From Streptomyces muensis (GTDB taxonomy: Bacteria; Actinomycetota; Actinomycetes; Streptomycetales; Streptomycetaceae), in NCBI RefSeq assembly GCF_021474425.1, contig NZ_JAKEIP010000011.1:1-64000 (forward strand): 64,000 nt of DNA, given 5' to 3'. A model generated the notes under the pieces. The model saw nothing but the letters and a program-made list of their open reading frames with translations. It was not told the origin of the DNA and searched no databases. Positions within the stretch are counted from its first letter, which is position 1, and each line of letters opens with the position of its first letter. This document shows positions 50,042 through 62,554 of the stretch, piece by piece. Position numbers and translations under genes: made by a program.

Positions 50042-53000
50042 TCAGCCCCTCCGCAGCCGGAGCGTCAGCACCTGGAAGGGCCGCAGCGAGACCGCCACCC
50101 CGCCGTCGGAGATCTCGACCGTCTCCTCCAGCGGGCGCTCCAGCAGGTCGGTGACCTGGGCGCCGGCCAGCGGGAAGCCGGTGCGCAGCACGCCCTGGGC
50201 ACGGCCGCCGCCCGACTCGTACAGGCGCACCACCACGTCACCGGACTCGTCGTCGGCGAGCTTGACCGCCTCGACGGTCACGCCCTGGCCGTCGACCGAG
50301 ACGACCGGCTCGGGTGCGCCGGCCGCGTCCGCCACCCGGAGCGGCAGGTTGAGGGAGTAGCCCTCGGCGACGGTGTCCTCGATGCTCGCGCCGGGCAACA
50401 GCGAGTAGGTGAAGCGGTGCTTGCCCTGGTCGGCCTCCGGGTCCGGGATGCGCGGGGCGCGGACCAGGCTGAGCCGGACCGTGGTCGTCGTACCGCCGTC
50501 CTCGCGGACCGTACGGGAGACGTCGTGGCCGTAGGTGGAGTCGTTCAGCACCGCGACGCCGTAGCCCGGTTCGCCGACGTGCACCCAGCGGTGGCCGGAG
50601 ACCTCGAAGCGGGCCGCCTCCCAGCTGGTGTTGGTGTGGGTGGGGCGCTGGATGTGACCGAACTGGATCTCGGCGGAGGAGTGCGCGGCCCGGACGTCCA
50701 CCGGGAAGGCGGCCTTGAGGATCTTCTCCGCCTCGTACCAGTCGATCTCGGTCTCGAAGTCGATGCGGGGGCTGTCGGCGCGCAGCGTGATGGTCTGGGT
50801 GATCGTCGAGCCCCTGCCGAAGGCGCGCGTCACACGGATCGCGCCCAGCAGCGGGCCCTCGGAGACGACCTCGATCGACGAGGGCTCCAGAAGATCCGTG
50901 TACCGGTTCTTGTAGTGCTTGTCGATGTCCCAGGCGTCCCAGTAGTTCGGGAGGTCGGTGTGCAGCCGGAGCAGGTTGCCCTTGTCGCCCAGGACCTCAC
51001 GCCCGGCGCGCAGGTCGAGGACGGAGGACAGGGTGCCGTCGTCCGCCACCGCCACGCGCACCAGGCCGTTGTCGAGGATCCGGCCCTCGGCCTTCACGGG
51101 CTGGGCGGGCTCCACTCCCGTCAGCGGCGCGCTGCCGCTCGCGGGCACCTCGACATACGCCGTGGCCCCCTCCGCCATACGGACGACCTCGGCCCGGTCG
51201 AACGGGCTGGTGTTGAAGACCCGGGCCTCTCCGGCACCGAGCGCCGCCACCGCCTCGGCCGTCAGCGCCTCCAGTTCCTCGGCGACACGGGCGTACTCGG
51301 CCTCCGCCTCGCGGTGCACCCAGGCGATCGACGAGCCCGGCAGGATGTCGTGGAACTGGTGCAGCAGCACCGTCTTCCACAGCCGGTCGAGCTTCTCGTA
51401 CGGGTAGGAGTAGCCCGGCGCGTGCAGCGCGGCCGTCGTCGCCCACAGCTCGGCCTCGCGGAGCCGGTGCTCGGAGCGGCGGTTGCCCTGCTTGGTGCGG
51501 GCCTGGGAGGTGTAGGTGGCGCGGTGCAGCTCCAGGTAGAGCTCGCCGACCCAGACCGGGGCGTCGGGGTACTCGGCGCGGGCCTGGGCGAAGAACTCGT
51601 CGGGGTGTTCGACGACGACCTTGGGTGAGCCCTCCAGGTCGGCGAGACGGCGGGCGCGCTCCATGATCTCGCGGGTGGGGCCGCCGCCGCCGTCGCCCCA
51701 GCCGAAGGGGGCCAGCGAGCGGGTGCCGCCGCCCTTCTCGGAGTAGTTGCGAACCGCGCGGTCCATCTCCTCGCCGCTGAAGCGGGCGTTGTAGGTGTCG
51801 ACGGGCGGGAAGTGCGTGAAGATGCGGGTGCCGTCGATGCCCTCCCACCAGAAGGTGTGGTGGGGGAACTTGTTGGTCTGGTTCCAGGAGATCTTCTGGG
51901 TCAGGAACCACTCGTTGCCGGCGAGCTTGGCGAGCTGCGGGTAGGCGGCGGTGTAGCCGAAGGAGTCGGGCAGCCAGACGCCCTTGGTCTCGACGCCGAA
52001 GTGCTCGATGAAGAACCGCTTGCCGTGGATCAGCTGGCGGGCGATGGCCTCGCCGCCGGGCAGGTTGCCGTCGGCCTCCACCCACATGCCGCCGACCGGC
52101 GCCCACTGGCCCTTCTTCACGGACTCCTGGATGCGGGCCCACACGTGCGGGTAGTTGTCGCGCACCCACTCGTACTGCTGGGCCTGGGAGCAGGCGAAGA
52201 TGAAGTCGTCGTACTCGTCGGCGAGCGACGTGACGTTGGAGAAGGTGCGGGACGTCTTGCGCTTGGTCTCGCGGATCGGCCAGAGCCAGGCGGAGTCGAT
52301 GTGGGCGTGGCCGACGCCGGAGATGGTGTGCGCGCTGGCGTGCGCGGGACGGGCCAGGACGGGGGCGAGCACCTCGCGTACGGCGGCCGCGCTGCCGGAG
52401 ACGTCGTCCAGGTCGAGGGCGTCCATGGCCCGGTCGAGGGCGTGCATGATCTCGTGGCGGCGCGGCTCGTGCTCGCCGAGGTGGACCATGAGCTCGCGCA
52501 GCACCTGGATGTCCAGGTCGAGGTGCCAGACCTCCTCGTCCAGGACGGCGAGGTCGGCGCGCTGGAAGGTGTAGAGGGGCTTGTCTCCGGCGGTGAGGAT
52601 GTCGCCGAGCGGGGTCGTCTTCGAGAAGTTGTCGGCGAGGATGTCCGGGTTGGAGGCGGCCTCGACCAGGTAGTCGATCTCCTCGCCGCCCACTGCCGGG
52701 TTGCCGATCGGCACGTACTGGTTGAGCGGGTTGACCGCCTTCAGCGGCCGGCCGTCGGGCAGGTGGACCAGGGCCTCGGCCTGGTTGCCGGGCCAGTCCC
52801 CCACGAAGCCGAGGTCGATGACCGCCTCGACGCGCCGGCCCGCCCACTCGGCGGGCACCCGCCCGCGCATCCGGAACCAGGTCGTGCCCCAGGGCGGGCC
52901 CCACGGGGTGTCCATCGCGAAGGGCGTGTACCGGGCGGCCGCGGCCTCCTCGAAGGAGACGGGCTCGCCCGGCGCCTGCCATGCCTCGACGTCGAAGGGG

Positions 53001-53086
53001 ACGGTGGCCGAGTAGATCGCGGGCTTGATGCGCTGGTTGTGGACGCGCTCGACGCGTTCCTCGATCCGGCGGCGTTCGTCGTGCAT
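50042..53086 (-). CDS. GH38 alpha-mannosidase, cytoplasmic
   Basis: 1014 residues, full family length. Zinc ligands in GVGHAHIDSAWLWP (H-x-D), the catalytic region GGMWVEADGNLPGGEA, KGVWLPDSFGYTAAYPQL, and the C-terminal beta domains. Retaining alpha-mannosidase for short mannosides. ATG at 53086 after TGGAGA. A LacI-type palindrome lies 59 bases upstream, so the mannosidase-fucosidase pair may have its own switch. No signal peptide. Confidence 0.92.
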   Translation of the reverse strand: MHDERRRIEERVERVHNQRIKPAIYSATVPFDVEAWQAPGEPVSFEEAAAARYTPFAMDTPWGPPWGTTWFRMRGRVPAEWAGRRVEAVIDLGFVGDWPGNQAEALVHLPDGRPLKAVNPLNQYVPIGNPAVGGEEIDYLVEAASNPDILADNFSKTTPLGDILTAGDKPLYTFQRADLAVLDEEVWHLDLDIQVLRELMVHLGEHEPRRHEIMHALDRAMDALDLDDVSGSAAAVREVLAPVLARPAHASAHTISGVGHAHIDSAWLWPIRETKRKTSRTFSNVTSLADEYDDFIFACSQAQQYEWVRDNYPHVWARIQESVKKGQWAPVGGMWVEADGNLPGGEAIARQLIHGKRFFIEHFGVETKGVWLPDSFGYTAAYPQLAKLAGNEWFLTQKISWNQTNKFPHHTFWWEGIDGTRIFTHFPPVDTYNARFSGEEMDRAVRNYSEKGGGTRSLAPFGWGDGGGGPTREIMERARRLADLEGSPKVVVEHPDEFFAQARAEYPDAPVWVGELYLELHRATYTSQARTKQGNRRSEHRLREAELWATTAALHAPGYSYPYEKLDRLWKTVLLHQFHDILPGSSIAWVHREAEAEYARVAEELEALTAEAVAALGAGEARVFNTSPFDRAEVVRMAEGATAYVEVPASGSAPLTGVEPAQPVKAEGRILDNGLVRVAVADDGTLSSVLDLRAGREVLGDKGNLLRLHTDLPNYWDAWDIDKHYKNRYTDLLEPSSIEVVSEGPLLGAIRVTRAFGRGSTITQTITLRADSPRIDFETEIDWYEAEKILKAAFPVDVRAAHSSAEIQFGHIQRPTHTNTSWEAARFEVSGHRWVHVGEPGYGVAVLNDSTYGHDVSRTVREDGGTTTTVRLSLVRAPRIPDPEADQGKHRFTYSLLPGASIEDTVAEGYSLNLPLRVADAAGAPEPVVSVDGQGVTVEAVKLADDESGDVVVRLYESGGGRAQGVLRTGFPLAGAQVTDLLERPLEETVEISDGGVAVSLRPFQVLTLRLRRG

Positions 53087-53144
53087 CAGGGTCTCCAGGG
53101 AGGGAGAGAACGGAGGGGAAGCGAGGGGCTCCTCGGCGACTGCT

Positions 53145-53156
53145 GAAAGCGCTTTC
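53145..53156. promoter_or_regulatory. LacI-family operator candidate GAAAGCGCTTTC
   Basis: Perfect 12-base palindrome centred on GC|GC, of the GAAAGCGCTTTC form bound by many actinobacterial LacI regulators. It sits in the 81-base gap between the GH4 and GH38 genes. Confidence 0.5.
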
Positions 53157-53167
53157 CAGCGCCGGCG

Positions 53168-54508
53168 CTACTTAAGGTACGCCAGACCCGGGTGGACCGA
53201 GGAGTAGCCCTCGACCAGCCTGCGGGCGACATTGACCGAGTCGACCAGGGGGTGCAGCGCGAACGCCTTCACCGCCGTCGAGCGCGAGCCGGCCTCGGCC
53301 GCCGCCAGCACCTCCCGCTCGACCGCCTTGACCGAGCAGACCAGGCCCGTGGCGTGGTCGGGCAGCGGGGCGACGGCGACCGGGTGTGCGCCGTTGGCGT
53401 CGACCAGGCAGGGCACCTCGATGACGGCCTCGGAGTCGAGCACGGACAGCGTGCTCCGGTTGCGGACGTTGAGGATCAGGGTGGTGCGCTCGTCGCGGGC
53501 GATGGCCCGCATCAGGGCCAGCGCGACCTTCTCGTAGCCGCCGGACAGGTCGTCGGCGTCGCGCTCGCCGGCGCCGGCCGTCTCCCGGTTCTCGGACATG
53601 TAGGTGGCCTCGCGCTCGGCGCGGGTGCGGTCCCAGATGTCCAGGGCGGAGGCGTCCGACCGCTCGACCTCGCGGTAGAAGTGCGCCTGCTGGTCGGCGA
53701 GGAAGGCGCCGCGGGTCTTGTCGGCCTGCTGGTAGGCGCGCACGGCCTCGCGGTTGAAGTAGTAGTAGTGCAGGTATTCGTTGGGGATGGCGCCGAGGGA
53801 CCGCAGCCAGTCGACGCCGAAGAGCTTGCCCTCCTCGAAGGAGCCGAGCAGATCGGGGTCGGCGAGCAGCCGCGGAAGCTCGTCGCGGCCGGCGACGCGC
53901 AGGCCGCGCACCCAGCCGAGGTGATTGAGGCCGACGTAGTCGATCCACGCCTCGCCGGGGTTCTTGACGCCGAGGACGCGGGCGATACGGCGGCCGAGGC
54001 CGACCGGTGAGTCGCAGATGCCGATGACACGGTCGCCGAGGTGGCGGGACATGGCCTCGGTGACCAGTCCGGCGGGGTTGGTGAAGTTGATGACCCAGGC
54101 GTCCGGCGCGAGTCGGGCCACGCGCTGGGCGATGTCGACGGCGACGGGGACCGTGCGCAGGCCGTAGGCGATGCCGCCCGCGCCGACCGTCTCCTGGCCG
54201 AGGACGCCCTCGGCGAGCGCGACCCGCTCGTCGTTGGCCCGGCCTTCGAGACCGCCGACGCGGATCGCCGAGAAGACGAAGTCGGCGCCGCGCAGCGCCT
54301 CGTCCAGATCGGTGGTGGCCCTCACCTCGGGCGCGTCCGGCACCCCGGCCGCCTGCTCGGCGAGGACGCGGGTCACGGCCTTGAGGCGGCCGGCGTCCAG
54401 GTCGTGCAGCACGACCTGGGTGACCCGGCCCTCGGCGCGGTCCGTCAGGAGCGCCCCGTACACGAGCGGCACACGGAATCCGCCGCCGCCCAGAATCGTC
54501 AGTCTCAC
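53168..54508 (-). CDS. GH4-family NAD-dependent glycosidase
   Basis: 446 residues. NAD motif TILGGGGFRVP at the N-terminus, then INFTNPAGLVTEAM, metal/substrate motif GICDSPVGLG and LNHLGWVRG. GH4 enzymes work by transient oxidation at C3 and need NAD and Mn. Most actinobacterial members are annotated 6-phospho-beta-glucosidase, but the four-residue motif here is CDSP rather than CNVP. The start is GTG at 54508, overlapping the DeoR stop as GTGA; the longer frame to 54622 lies in the regulator. Confidence 0.88.
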   Translation of the reverse strand: MRLTILGGGGFRVPLVYGALLTDRAEGRVTQVVLHDLDAGRLKAVTRVLAEQAAGVPDAPEVRATTDLDEALRGADFVFSAIRVGGLEGRANDERVALAEGVLGQETVGAGGIAYGLRTVPVAVDIAQRVARLAPDAWVINFTNPAGLVTEAMSRHLGDRVIGICDSPVGLGRRIARVLGVKNPGEAWIDYVGLNHLGWVRGLRVAGRDELPRLLADPDLLGSFEEGKLFGVDWLRSLGAIPNEYLHYYYFNREAVRAYQQADKTRGAFLADQQAHFYREVERSDASALDIWDRTRAEREATYMSENRETAGAGERDADDLSGGYEKVALALMRAIARDERTTLILNVRNRSTLSVLDSEAVIEVPCLVDANGAHPVAVAPLPDHATGLVCSVKAVEREVLAAAEAGSRSTAVKAFALHPLVDSVNVARRLVEGYSSVHPGLAYLK

Positions 54509-55290
54509 TCTTGCACCTTTCCTGCCACGACCACCTCGACGCCCGCCTCCTCCAGGGAGGACCGGGTCGCCGCGTCGACCGGCGCGTTCGTCACCACCAC
54601 GTCCAGGTCGTCCGGACCGCACACCTTCGCCATCCCCGTACCCGGGAACTTCGCCGCGTCCGCGAGCAGGACGACCTTGTCGCCGGCCTTGATCATGGCC
54701 CGCTTGACCGGCACCTCGACGACCGTCGTGTCCATCACCTGACCACCGGGCCGCACTCCACTGGTGCCCAGAAAGAGCCAGTCGGCATGCAGCTGGCGCA
54801 GATTGTCCTCGGTGAGGAAGCCGACCAGCGAGCGGTACTCGCGGCGGACCATGCCGCCCAGCAGCACCAGCTCGATGCCCTCGTCGTCGGCGAGCTCCTC
54901 GTAGACCACCAGGTTGCTGGTGATCACCGTGAGACGGCGGCCGTGCAGCTGGCGGGCCAGCCGGAAGGCGGTGGTGCCGATGTCGAGCAGCACCGACTGA
55001 CCGTCTTCGATCATCGCGGCGGCACGCGCGGCTATGGCGTCCTTCTCGGGCACGCGCATCTCGGCGACCTCGGCGAAGGGCTGGTCGCCCTCCTCCACGA
55101 CCGCCCCGCCGTGCACCCGCGTGAGCAGCCCGTCCTCCTCGAGTTTGACCAGGTCACGCCTGATCGTGGCCGGGCTCACACCCAGCTGCTCGGAGAGATC
55201 GGTCACGGCCGCGGGGCCCCCGGCGCGCAGGGCCCGCAGGATGAGTTGGTGTCGTCGTTCTGCCAGCACGACGTGAACACTACTCGTCAT
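54505..55290 (-). CDS. DeoR-family regulator of the glycan locus
   Basis: 261 residues. HTH: VTDLSEQLGVSPATIRRDLVKLEEDGLL. Effector domain: SVLLDIGTTAFRLARQL and ADWLFLGTSGVRPGG. ATG at 55290 is chosen over TTG at 55296; neither has a strong ribosome site. It overlaps the GH4 gene and faces the divergent PfkB kinase gene, whose product or substrate could be the effector (inference). Confidence 0.9.
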   Translation of the reverse strand: MTSSVHVVLAERRHQLILRALRAGGPAAVTDLSEQLGVSPATIRRDLVKLEEDGLLTRVHGGAVVEEGDQPFAEVAEMRVPEKDAIAARAAAMIEDGQSVLLDIGTTAFRLARQLHGRRLTVITSNLVVYEELADDEGIELVLLGGMVRREYRSLVGFLTEDNLRQLHADWLFLGTSGVRPGGQVMDTTVVEVPVKRAMIKAGDKVVLLADAAKFPGTGMAKVCGPDDLDVVVTNAPVDAATRSSLEEAGVEVVVAGKVQE

Positions 55291-55325
55291 CTTCAATCAT
55301 CGCCATGCTCATTTCTGCTCGGGTA

Positions 55326-55354
55326 TTGACCAATCTCTCCGATCGGCGCACGAT
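55326..55354 (+). promoter_or_regulatory. possible promoter for the kinase-importer operon
   Basis: TTGACC (55326) and CACGAT (55349) with a 17-base spacer. Inverted CATTTC and GAAATG pairs flank it at about 55313 and 55367, which could hold a DeoR site. Confidence 0.35.
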
Positions 55355-55396
55355 TCCGCTCACCGAAATGAAGAGTTTTGACGAGAGGACCCAGCC

Positions 55397-56416
55397 GTGG
55401 ACGACGACCGGCCCGATGCGCTGCTGACCGGGCTGCTCTTCTACGACCTCGTCCTCACGGGGCTCGGGAAGCCGCCCACACCGGGTGAGGAGATCTGGAC
55501 CGGCGGCATGGGCTGCGGTCCCGGCGGCATCGCCAACCTCGCGGTCGCCGCCTCCCGCTTCGGCCTCACGACCTCGCTGGCCACGGTGTTCGGCGACGAC
55601 CTCTACGGCGAGTACTGCCGGGACGTGCTGTGCGACCAGGAGGACATCGACCTCTCGCTCTCCCGCACGGCGGACGGCTGGCCCACCCCGGTCACCGTCT
55701 CCCTCGCCTACGGCCACGACCGGGCCCTGGTCACCCACGGCCAGGAGCCCCCGTACTCGCAGGACGCGCTGATGGGCGACCCGCCCGAGGCGCGCACGGC
55801 CCTGGTGCACATCGAGGCCGAACCCCGCGCCTGGCTCGCCAAGGCCGCCGCGAACGGCACCCACATCTACGCCGACGTCGGCTGGGACCCCACCCAGCAG
55901 TGGTCCACCGACCTGCTCGAACAGCTCTCCCTGTGCCACGCCTTCCTCCCCAACGAGACCGAGGCGATGGCCTACACCCGCACCGACAGCGCGGTCGCGG
56001 CCCTCGGCACGCTCAGCGAGCTGGTGCCGGTGGCCGTGGTCACCCGCGGCGGGGACGGCGCCGTCGCCGTCGACCAGACGACCGGCGAGTACGCCGAGGT
56101 CCCCGCCCTCGACGTCGACGTCCTCGACGCGACGGGCGCCGGTGACGTGTTCGGGGCGAGCTTCGTCGCGGCCTCGCTCGGCGGCTGGTCCCTGGAGGAA
56201 CGGCTCAGGTTCGCCGTCCTGGCCGCCGGCCTGTCGGTCGGCCGGCACGGCGGCGCCCTGGCCGCCCCCGGCTGGTACGGCGTCGACCGCTGGTGGCGCT
56301 CCCTGACCGACCCCGAGCTGAAGCGGACGTACGGCTTCCTAGCGGACCGGCTCCCCGAGAACCCGGGGCCGCCCGTCGCGTACGCCCCCGTGACCCCGCC
56401 CGCACGGCAGAACTGA
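55397..56416 (+). CDS. PfkB-family carbohydrate kinase
   Basis: 339 residues, GTG start after GAGAGGA. Ribokinase fold with GGPGGIANLAVAASRFGL-like N-terminal signature (here CGPGGIANLAVAASRFGL) and the C-terminal ATP motif DATGAGDVFGASF, whose Asp is the catalytic base. It phosphorylates a sugar, a sugar acid or a nucleoside. First gene of the plus-strand arm; it likely traps a monosaccharide released by the cytoplasmic glycosidases. Confidence 0.9.
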   Translation: MDDDRPDALLTGLLFYDLVLTGLGKPPTPGEEIWTGGMGCGPGGIANLAVAASRFGLTTSLATVFGDDLYGEYCRDVLCDQEDIDLSLSRTADGWPTPVTVSLAYGHDRALVTHGQEPPYSQDALMGDPPEARTALVHIEAEPRAWLAKAAANGTHIYADVGWDPTQQWSTDLLEQLSLCHAFLPNETEAMAYTRTDSAVAALGTLSELVPVAVVTRGGDGAVAVDQTTGEYAEVPALDVDVLDATGAGDVFGASFVAASLGGWSLEERLRFAVLAAGLSVGRHGGALAAPGWYGVDRWWRSLTDPELKRTYGFLADRLPENPGPPVAYAPVTPPARQN

Positions 56417-56449
56417 CCCCCACTGTTCTCCTCCCCCCACGCCCCTCTC

Positions 56450-57775
56450 ATGCGAAGTCCCGAAAAGATCCGAAAGGCGGTGGGAGCTGTGCGGCTCTCA
56501 CGAAGAGGCCTGCTCCGCGCGGGCCTGGCCAGTACGGCCGCCACGGCGCTCGGCGGCCTGGCGTCCGGCTGTGCCGTTCCGACCGGCTCGACCGGCCGGA
56601 ACATGGTCCTGTGGTATTGGAGCGGCGGACTGAGCGACACGGTCGTCAAGAACGCCAAGGCGCGTTACGACAGCTCCGTGGACCTCGACGCCATCCAGAT
56701 CGGCGGCCAGTACCGCTCGAAGCTCATCACCACCATCACCGGCCGGGCCCACATCCCCGACATCGCGGGGCTCAAGGGCGAGGACATGGCCGCCTACCTG
56801 CCGAACGCGGACCAGTTCGTCGACCTGCGGACGCTGGGCGCGGAGAAGTACAAGAGCCGGTACCTGTCCTGGAAGTGGGACCAGGGCATCGCCGACGACG
56901 GCACGATGGTCGGCTTCCCGATCGACTGCGGGCCGGTCGCGCACTACTACCAGTTCGAGATCTTCCGCAGGGCCGGGCTGCCGTACGAGCCCGACGACGT
57001 GTCGAAGGAGCTGAACACCTGGGAGAAGTTCTTCGACGCGGGTGTACAACTCGGCAAGCGCGTCCCGGGGGCCAAGCTGCTCACCGACGTCAACTCGGTC
57101 TTCGAGAACGTCGTGCAGCAGGGGACGCAGCGGTACGTCGACAAGGACCGCCAGTTCATCGGCGACCAGGATCATGTGCGCCGGGCGTGGGCGCTCGCCG
57201 TGGAGGCCAAGCGGCGCGGGATCGTCTCCGACCTGGTCAGCGGCACCCCGGACCAGCAGTCCGCCGTCCAGGACGGCAAGCTGCCGAGCCAGCTGAACGC
57301 CTCCTGGGCCAGCTTCGACATCAAGAACGGCGTGCCGAAGACCAAGGGCAGGTGGCGGGTGGCGCAGATGCCGGTGCGGCCCGCCAACAACGGCGGCTCG
57401 TTCCTGTCGATCACCAAGGCGTGCCGGGAGCCCGAGCAGGCCTTCGAGATCATCACCTGGATCCTCGACGCGGCCAACCAGGCACAGGGTTACGTCGACG
57501 CGGGCCTGTTCCCCTCCACGCCCGCCTCGTACGGCCTGAAGCAGATGCAGGAGCCGGACGAGTTCTTCGGCGGCCAGGTCACCACGGATGTCTTCGGGCC
57601 GGCCGCGCAGAAGATCGCGGTCGCCTACAACAGCCCGTTCGACATCGCGCTCGGGCAGCCCCTCAAGGACGAGATCAAGAACGTCGGCGTCCTCGGCAAG
57701 GACCCGAAGAAGGCCTGGAGTGACGCCATGAGCAAGTGCCGTCGCATCGCGAAGCACCTGGGGGTGAGCTACTGA
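56450..57775 (+). CDS. sugar-binding lipoprotein of a CUT1 importer
   Basis: 441 residues. LSRRGLLRAGL twin-arginine segment followed by a lipobox ending ASGC. MVLWYWSGGLSDTVV and GFPIDCGPVAHYYQFEIFRRAGLP are typical of the family. ATG at 56450 has no clear ribosome site; GTG at 56489 (VRLSRRGL) is a close alternative that gives a more usual signal length. Its stop overlaps the permease start as TGATG. Confidence 0.85.
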   Translation: MRSPEKIRKAVGAVRLSRRGLLRAGLASTAATALGGLASGCAVPTGSTGRNMVLWYWSGGLSDTVVKNAKARYDSSVDLDAIQIGGQYRSKLITTITGRAHIPDIAGLKGEDMAAYLPNADQFVDLRTLGAEKYKSRYLSWKWDQGIADDGTMVGFPIDCGPVAHYYQFEIFRRAGLPYEPDDVSKELNTWEKFFDAGVQLGKRVPGAKLLTDVNSVFENVVQQGTQRYVDKDRQFIGDQDHVRRAWALAVEAKRRGIVSDLVSGTPDQQSAVQDGKLPSQLNASWASFDIKNGVPKTKGRWRVAQMPVRPANNGGSFLSITKACREPEQAFEIITWILDAANQAQGYVDAGLFPSTPASYGLKQMQEPDEFFGGQVTTDVFGPAAQKIAVAYNSPFDIALGQPLKDEIKNVGVLGKDPKKAWSDAMSKCRRIAKHLGVSY

Positions 57776-58728
57776 TGGCCGTCCTGGAGCAGACCCCGCC
57801 CGCGGTGACCCCGCAGCCCGCCCCGACCGGGCCCAAGAAGGGCCTGCGCAAGTACTGGCACCTCTACGCCGCGATCTCCCCCTTCTACCTGATCTTCCTC
57901 GGCTTCGGCCTCTTCCCGGTCGGCTTCTCGCTCTACCTGTCCTTCCACCGCTGGGACGGCCTCGGGTCGATGGAGTGGGCGGGGCTCTCGCAGTACCAGT
58001 ACCTGCTGAGCGACAGCGACTTCTGGAACTCGATCGGCAACACGGTCGTCATCTGGGCGCTGGCCACCTTCCCCATGATCTTCCTGGCGATGGTCACGGC
58101 CGTGATGCTCAACTCCGCGGTCCGGTTCAAGGGCCTGTACCGCGTCGCGTACTTCCTGCCGAACGTCACCTCGGTCGTCGCCATCGCGATCGTCTTCGGC
58201 TCGATCTTCTCCACCAACGCCGGCATGGTGAACGCCGTACTGAACGCGGTGGGGATCGACCAGGTGGCCTGGCTGAACACGCCGTGGGGCATCAAGGTCA
58301 CCATCGCGGCGCTGATGACCTGGCAGTGGACCGGCTACAACGCGATCATCTTCCTCGCCGGACTCCAGACCATTCCGGGCGACCTCTACGAGGCCGCGCG
58401 CATGGACGGCGCCGGTCCGATCCAGACCTTCTTCCGGATCACGCTGCCGCTGCTGCGGCCCACGCTGCTGTTCGTGCTCGTCGTCTCGACGGTCACCGGC
58501 CTGCAGAGCTTCTCCGAACCGCAGGTCCTGCTGCAGACCTCGTCCAACGACTCGACGTTCGCGGGCGGTCCGGGCCACTCCGGCCAGACGATGGTCCTCT
58601 ACTTCTTCCAGCAGACCTTCGACAACAACGACTTCGGGTACGGCGCCGCCGTGGCGTGGGGCATCTTCCTCGTCGTCGTCCTCTTCTCGATCATCAACTG
58701 GCGCCTCGTGCAGCGCCGCGGCGACTAG
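57775..58728 (+). CDS. CUT1 importer permease, MalF/UgpA type
   Basis: 317 residues with six predicted helices after a Pro-rich lead. Coupling loop AARMDGAGPIQTFFRITLP. ATG at 57775 within TGATG; the frame back to 57736 lies in the upstream gene. No ATPase gene is linked, so MsiK is the likely motor. Confidence 0.9.
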   Translation: MAVLEQTPPAVTPQPAPTGPKKGLRKYWHLYAAISPFYLIFLGFGLFPVGFSLYLSFHRWDGLGSMEWAGLSQYQYLLSDSDFWNSIGNTVVIWALATFPMIFLAMVTAVMLNSAVRFKGLYRVAYFLPNVTSVVAIAIVFGSIFSTNAGMVNAVLNAVGIDQVAWLNTPWGIKVTIAALMTWQWTGYNAIIFLAGLQTIPGDLYEAARMDGAGPIQTFFRITLPLLRPTLLFVLVVSTVTGLQSFSEPQVLLQTSSNDSTFAGGPGHSGQTMVLYFFQQTFDNNDFGYGAAVAWGIFLVVVLFSIINWRLVQRRGD

Positions 58729-58742
58729 GAAGGGCGCGCATC

Positions 58743-59599
58743 ATGGCATCCATCAAGGAGTCCCGCACCTCCATCAAGGGGTCCCGCCGCAGAGGGATCG
58801 CGCTGCACCTCCCGCTGATCGTCAGCACCCTGATCTCGGCCTTCCCGTTCTACTGGGCCGTGATCATGTCGACGCACAGCTCGTCGGAGATCTTCTCGTA
58901 CCCGCCGAAGCTGCTGCCGGGCACGCACTTCCTGGAGAACGTGCGCAACCTGTTCGACGCCGTCGACTTCTTCGGGTCGATGTGGAACTCGCTGCTGGTC
59001 GCGGTGTCGGTGACCTTCCTGGTCCTGCTCTTCGACTCGCTGGCGGCCTTCGTCTTCGCGAAGTTCGAGTTCCCCGGCAAGGGGCTGCTGTTCGGGCTGC
59101 TCATGCTGATCTTCATGGTGCCGGCGCAGCTGTCGGTCATCCCGCAGTTCGTCGTCATGGCGAAGATCGGCTGGATCGGCTCGATGACCGCGCTGATCGT
59201 GCCGGCCGCGGCCAACGCCTTCGGCATCTTCTGGATGCGCCAGTACATGAAGACGGCCATCCACGACGAGCTGCTCGACGCCTCCAGGCTCGACGGCGCG
59301 AACTTCCTGCGCCAGTACTGGCACGTGGCGCTGCCGGTGGTCCGACCGGGTCTCGCCTTCCTCGGCATCTTCACCTTCATGGGCCAGTGGAACGACTTCG
59401 CCTGGCCCCTGATCGCCCTGACCAACCCGAACAACGTGACCCTTCAGGTCGCGCTCTCCCAGCTCAACGGCACACACGGCACCACCGACTACGGCATCGT
59501 GATGACCGGCGCGCTGCTCGCCCTCATCCCGCTGCTGATCGTGTTCGCGATCGGCGCCAAGCAGATCATCGGCGACCTCGCGAAGGGAGCCGTGCGCGG

Positions 59600-59603
<4 letters not shown>
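58743..59603 (+). CDS. CUT1 importer permease, MalG/AraQ type
   Basis: 286 residues with six predicted helices. Coupling loop ASRLDGANFLRQYWHVALP; FMGQWNDFAWPLIALTNP near the end is typical. ATG 14 bases after the partner permease; overlaps the GH2 gene by ATGA. Confidence 0.9.
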
Positions 59604-62521
<2,918 letters not shown>

Positions 62522-62554
62522 CCTCCTCTTCCTCTCCCTCCTCATGGAGCACCC

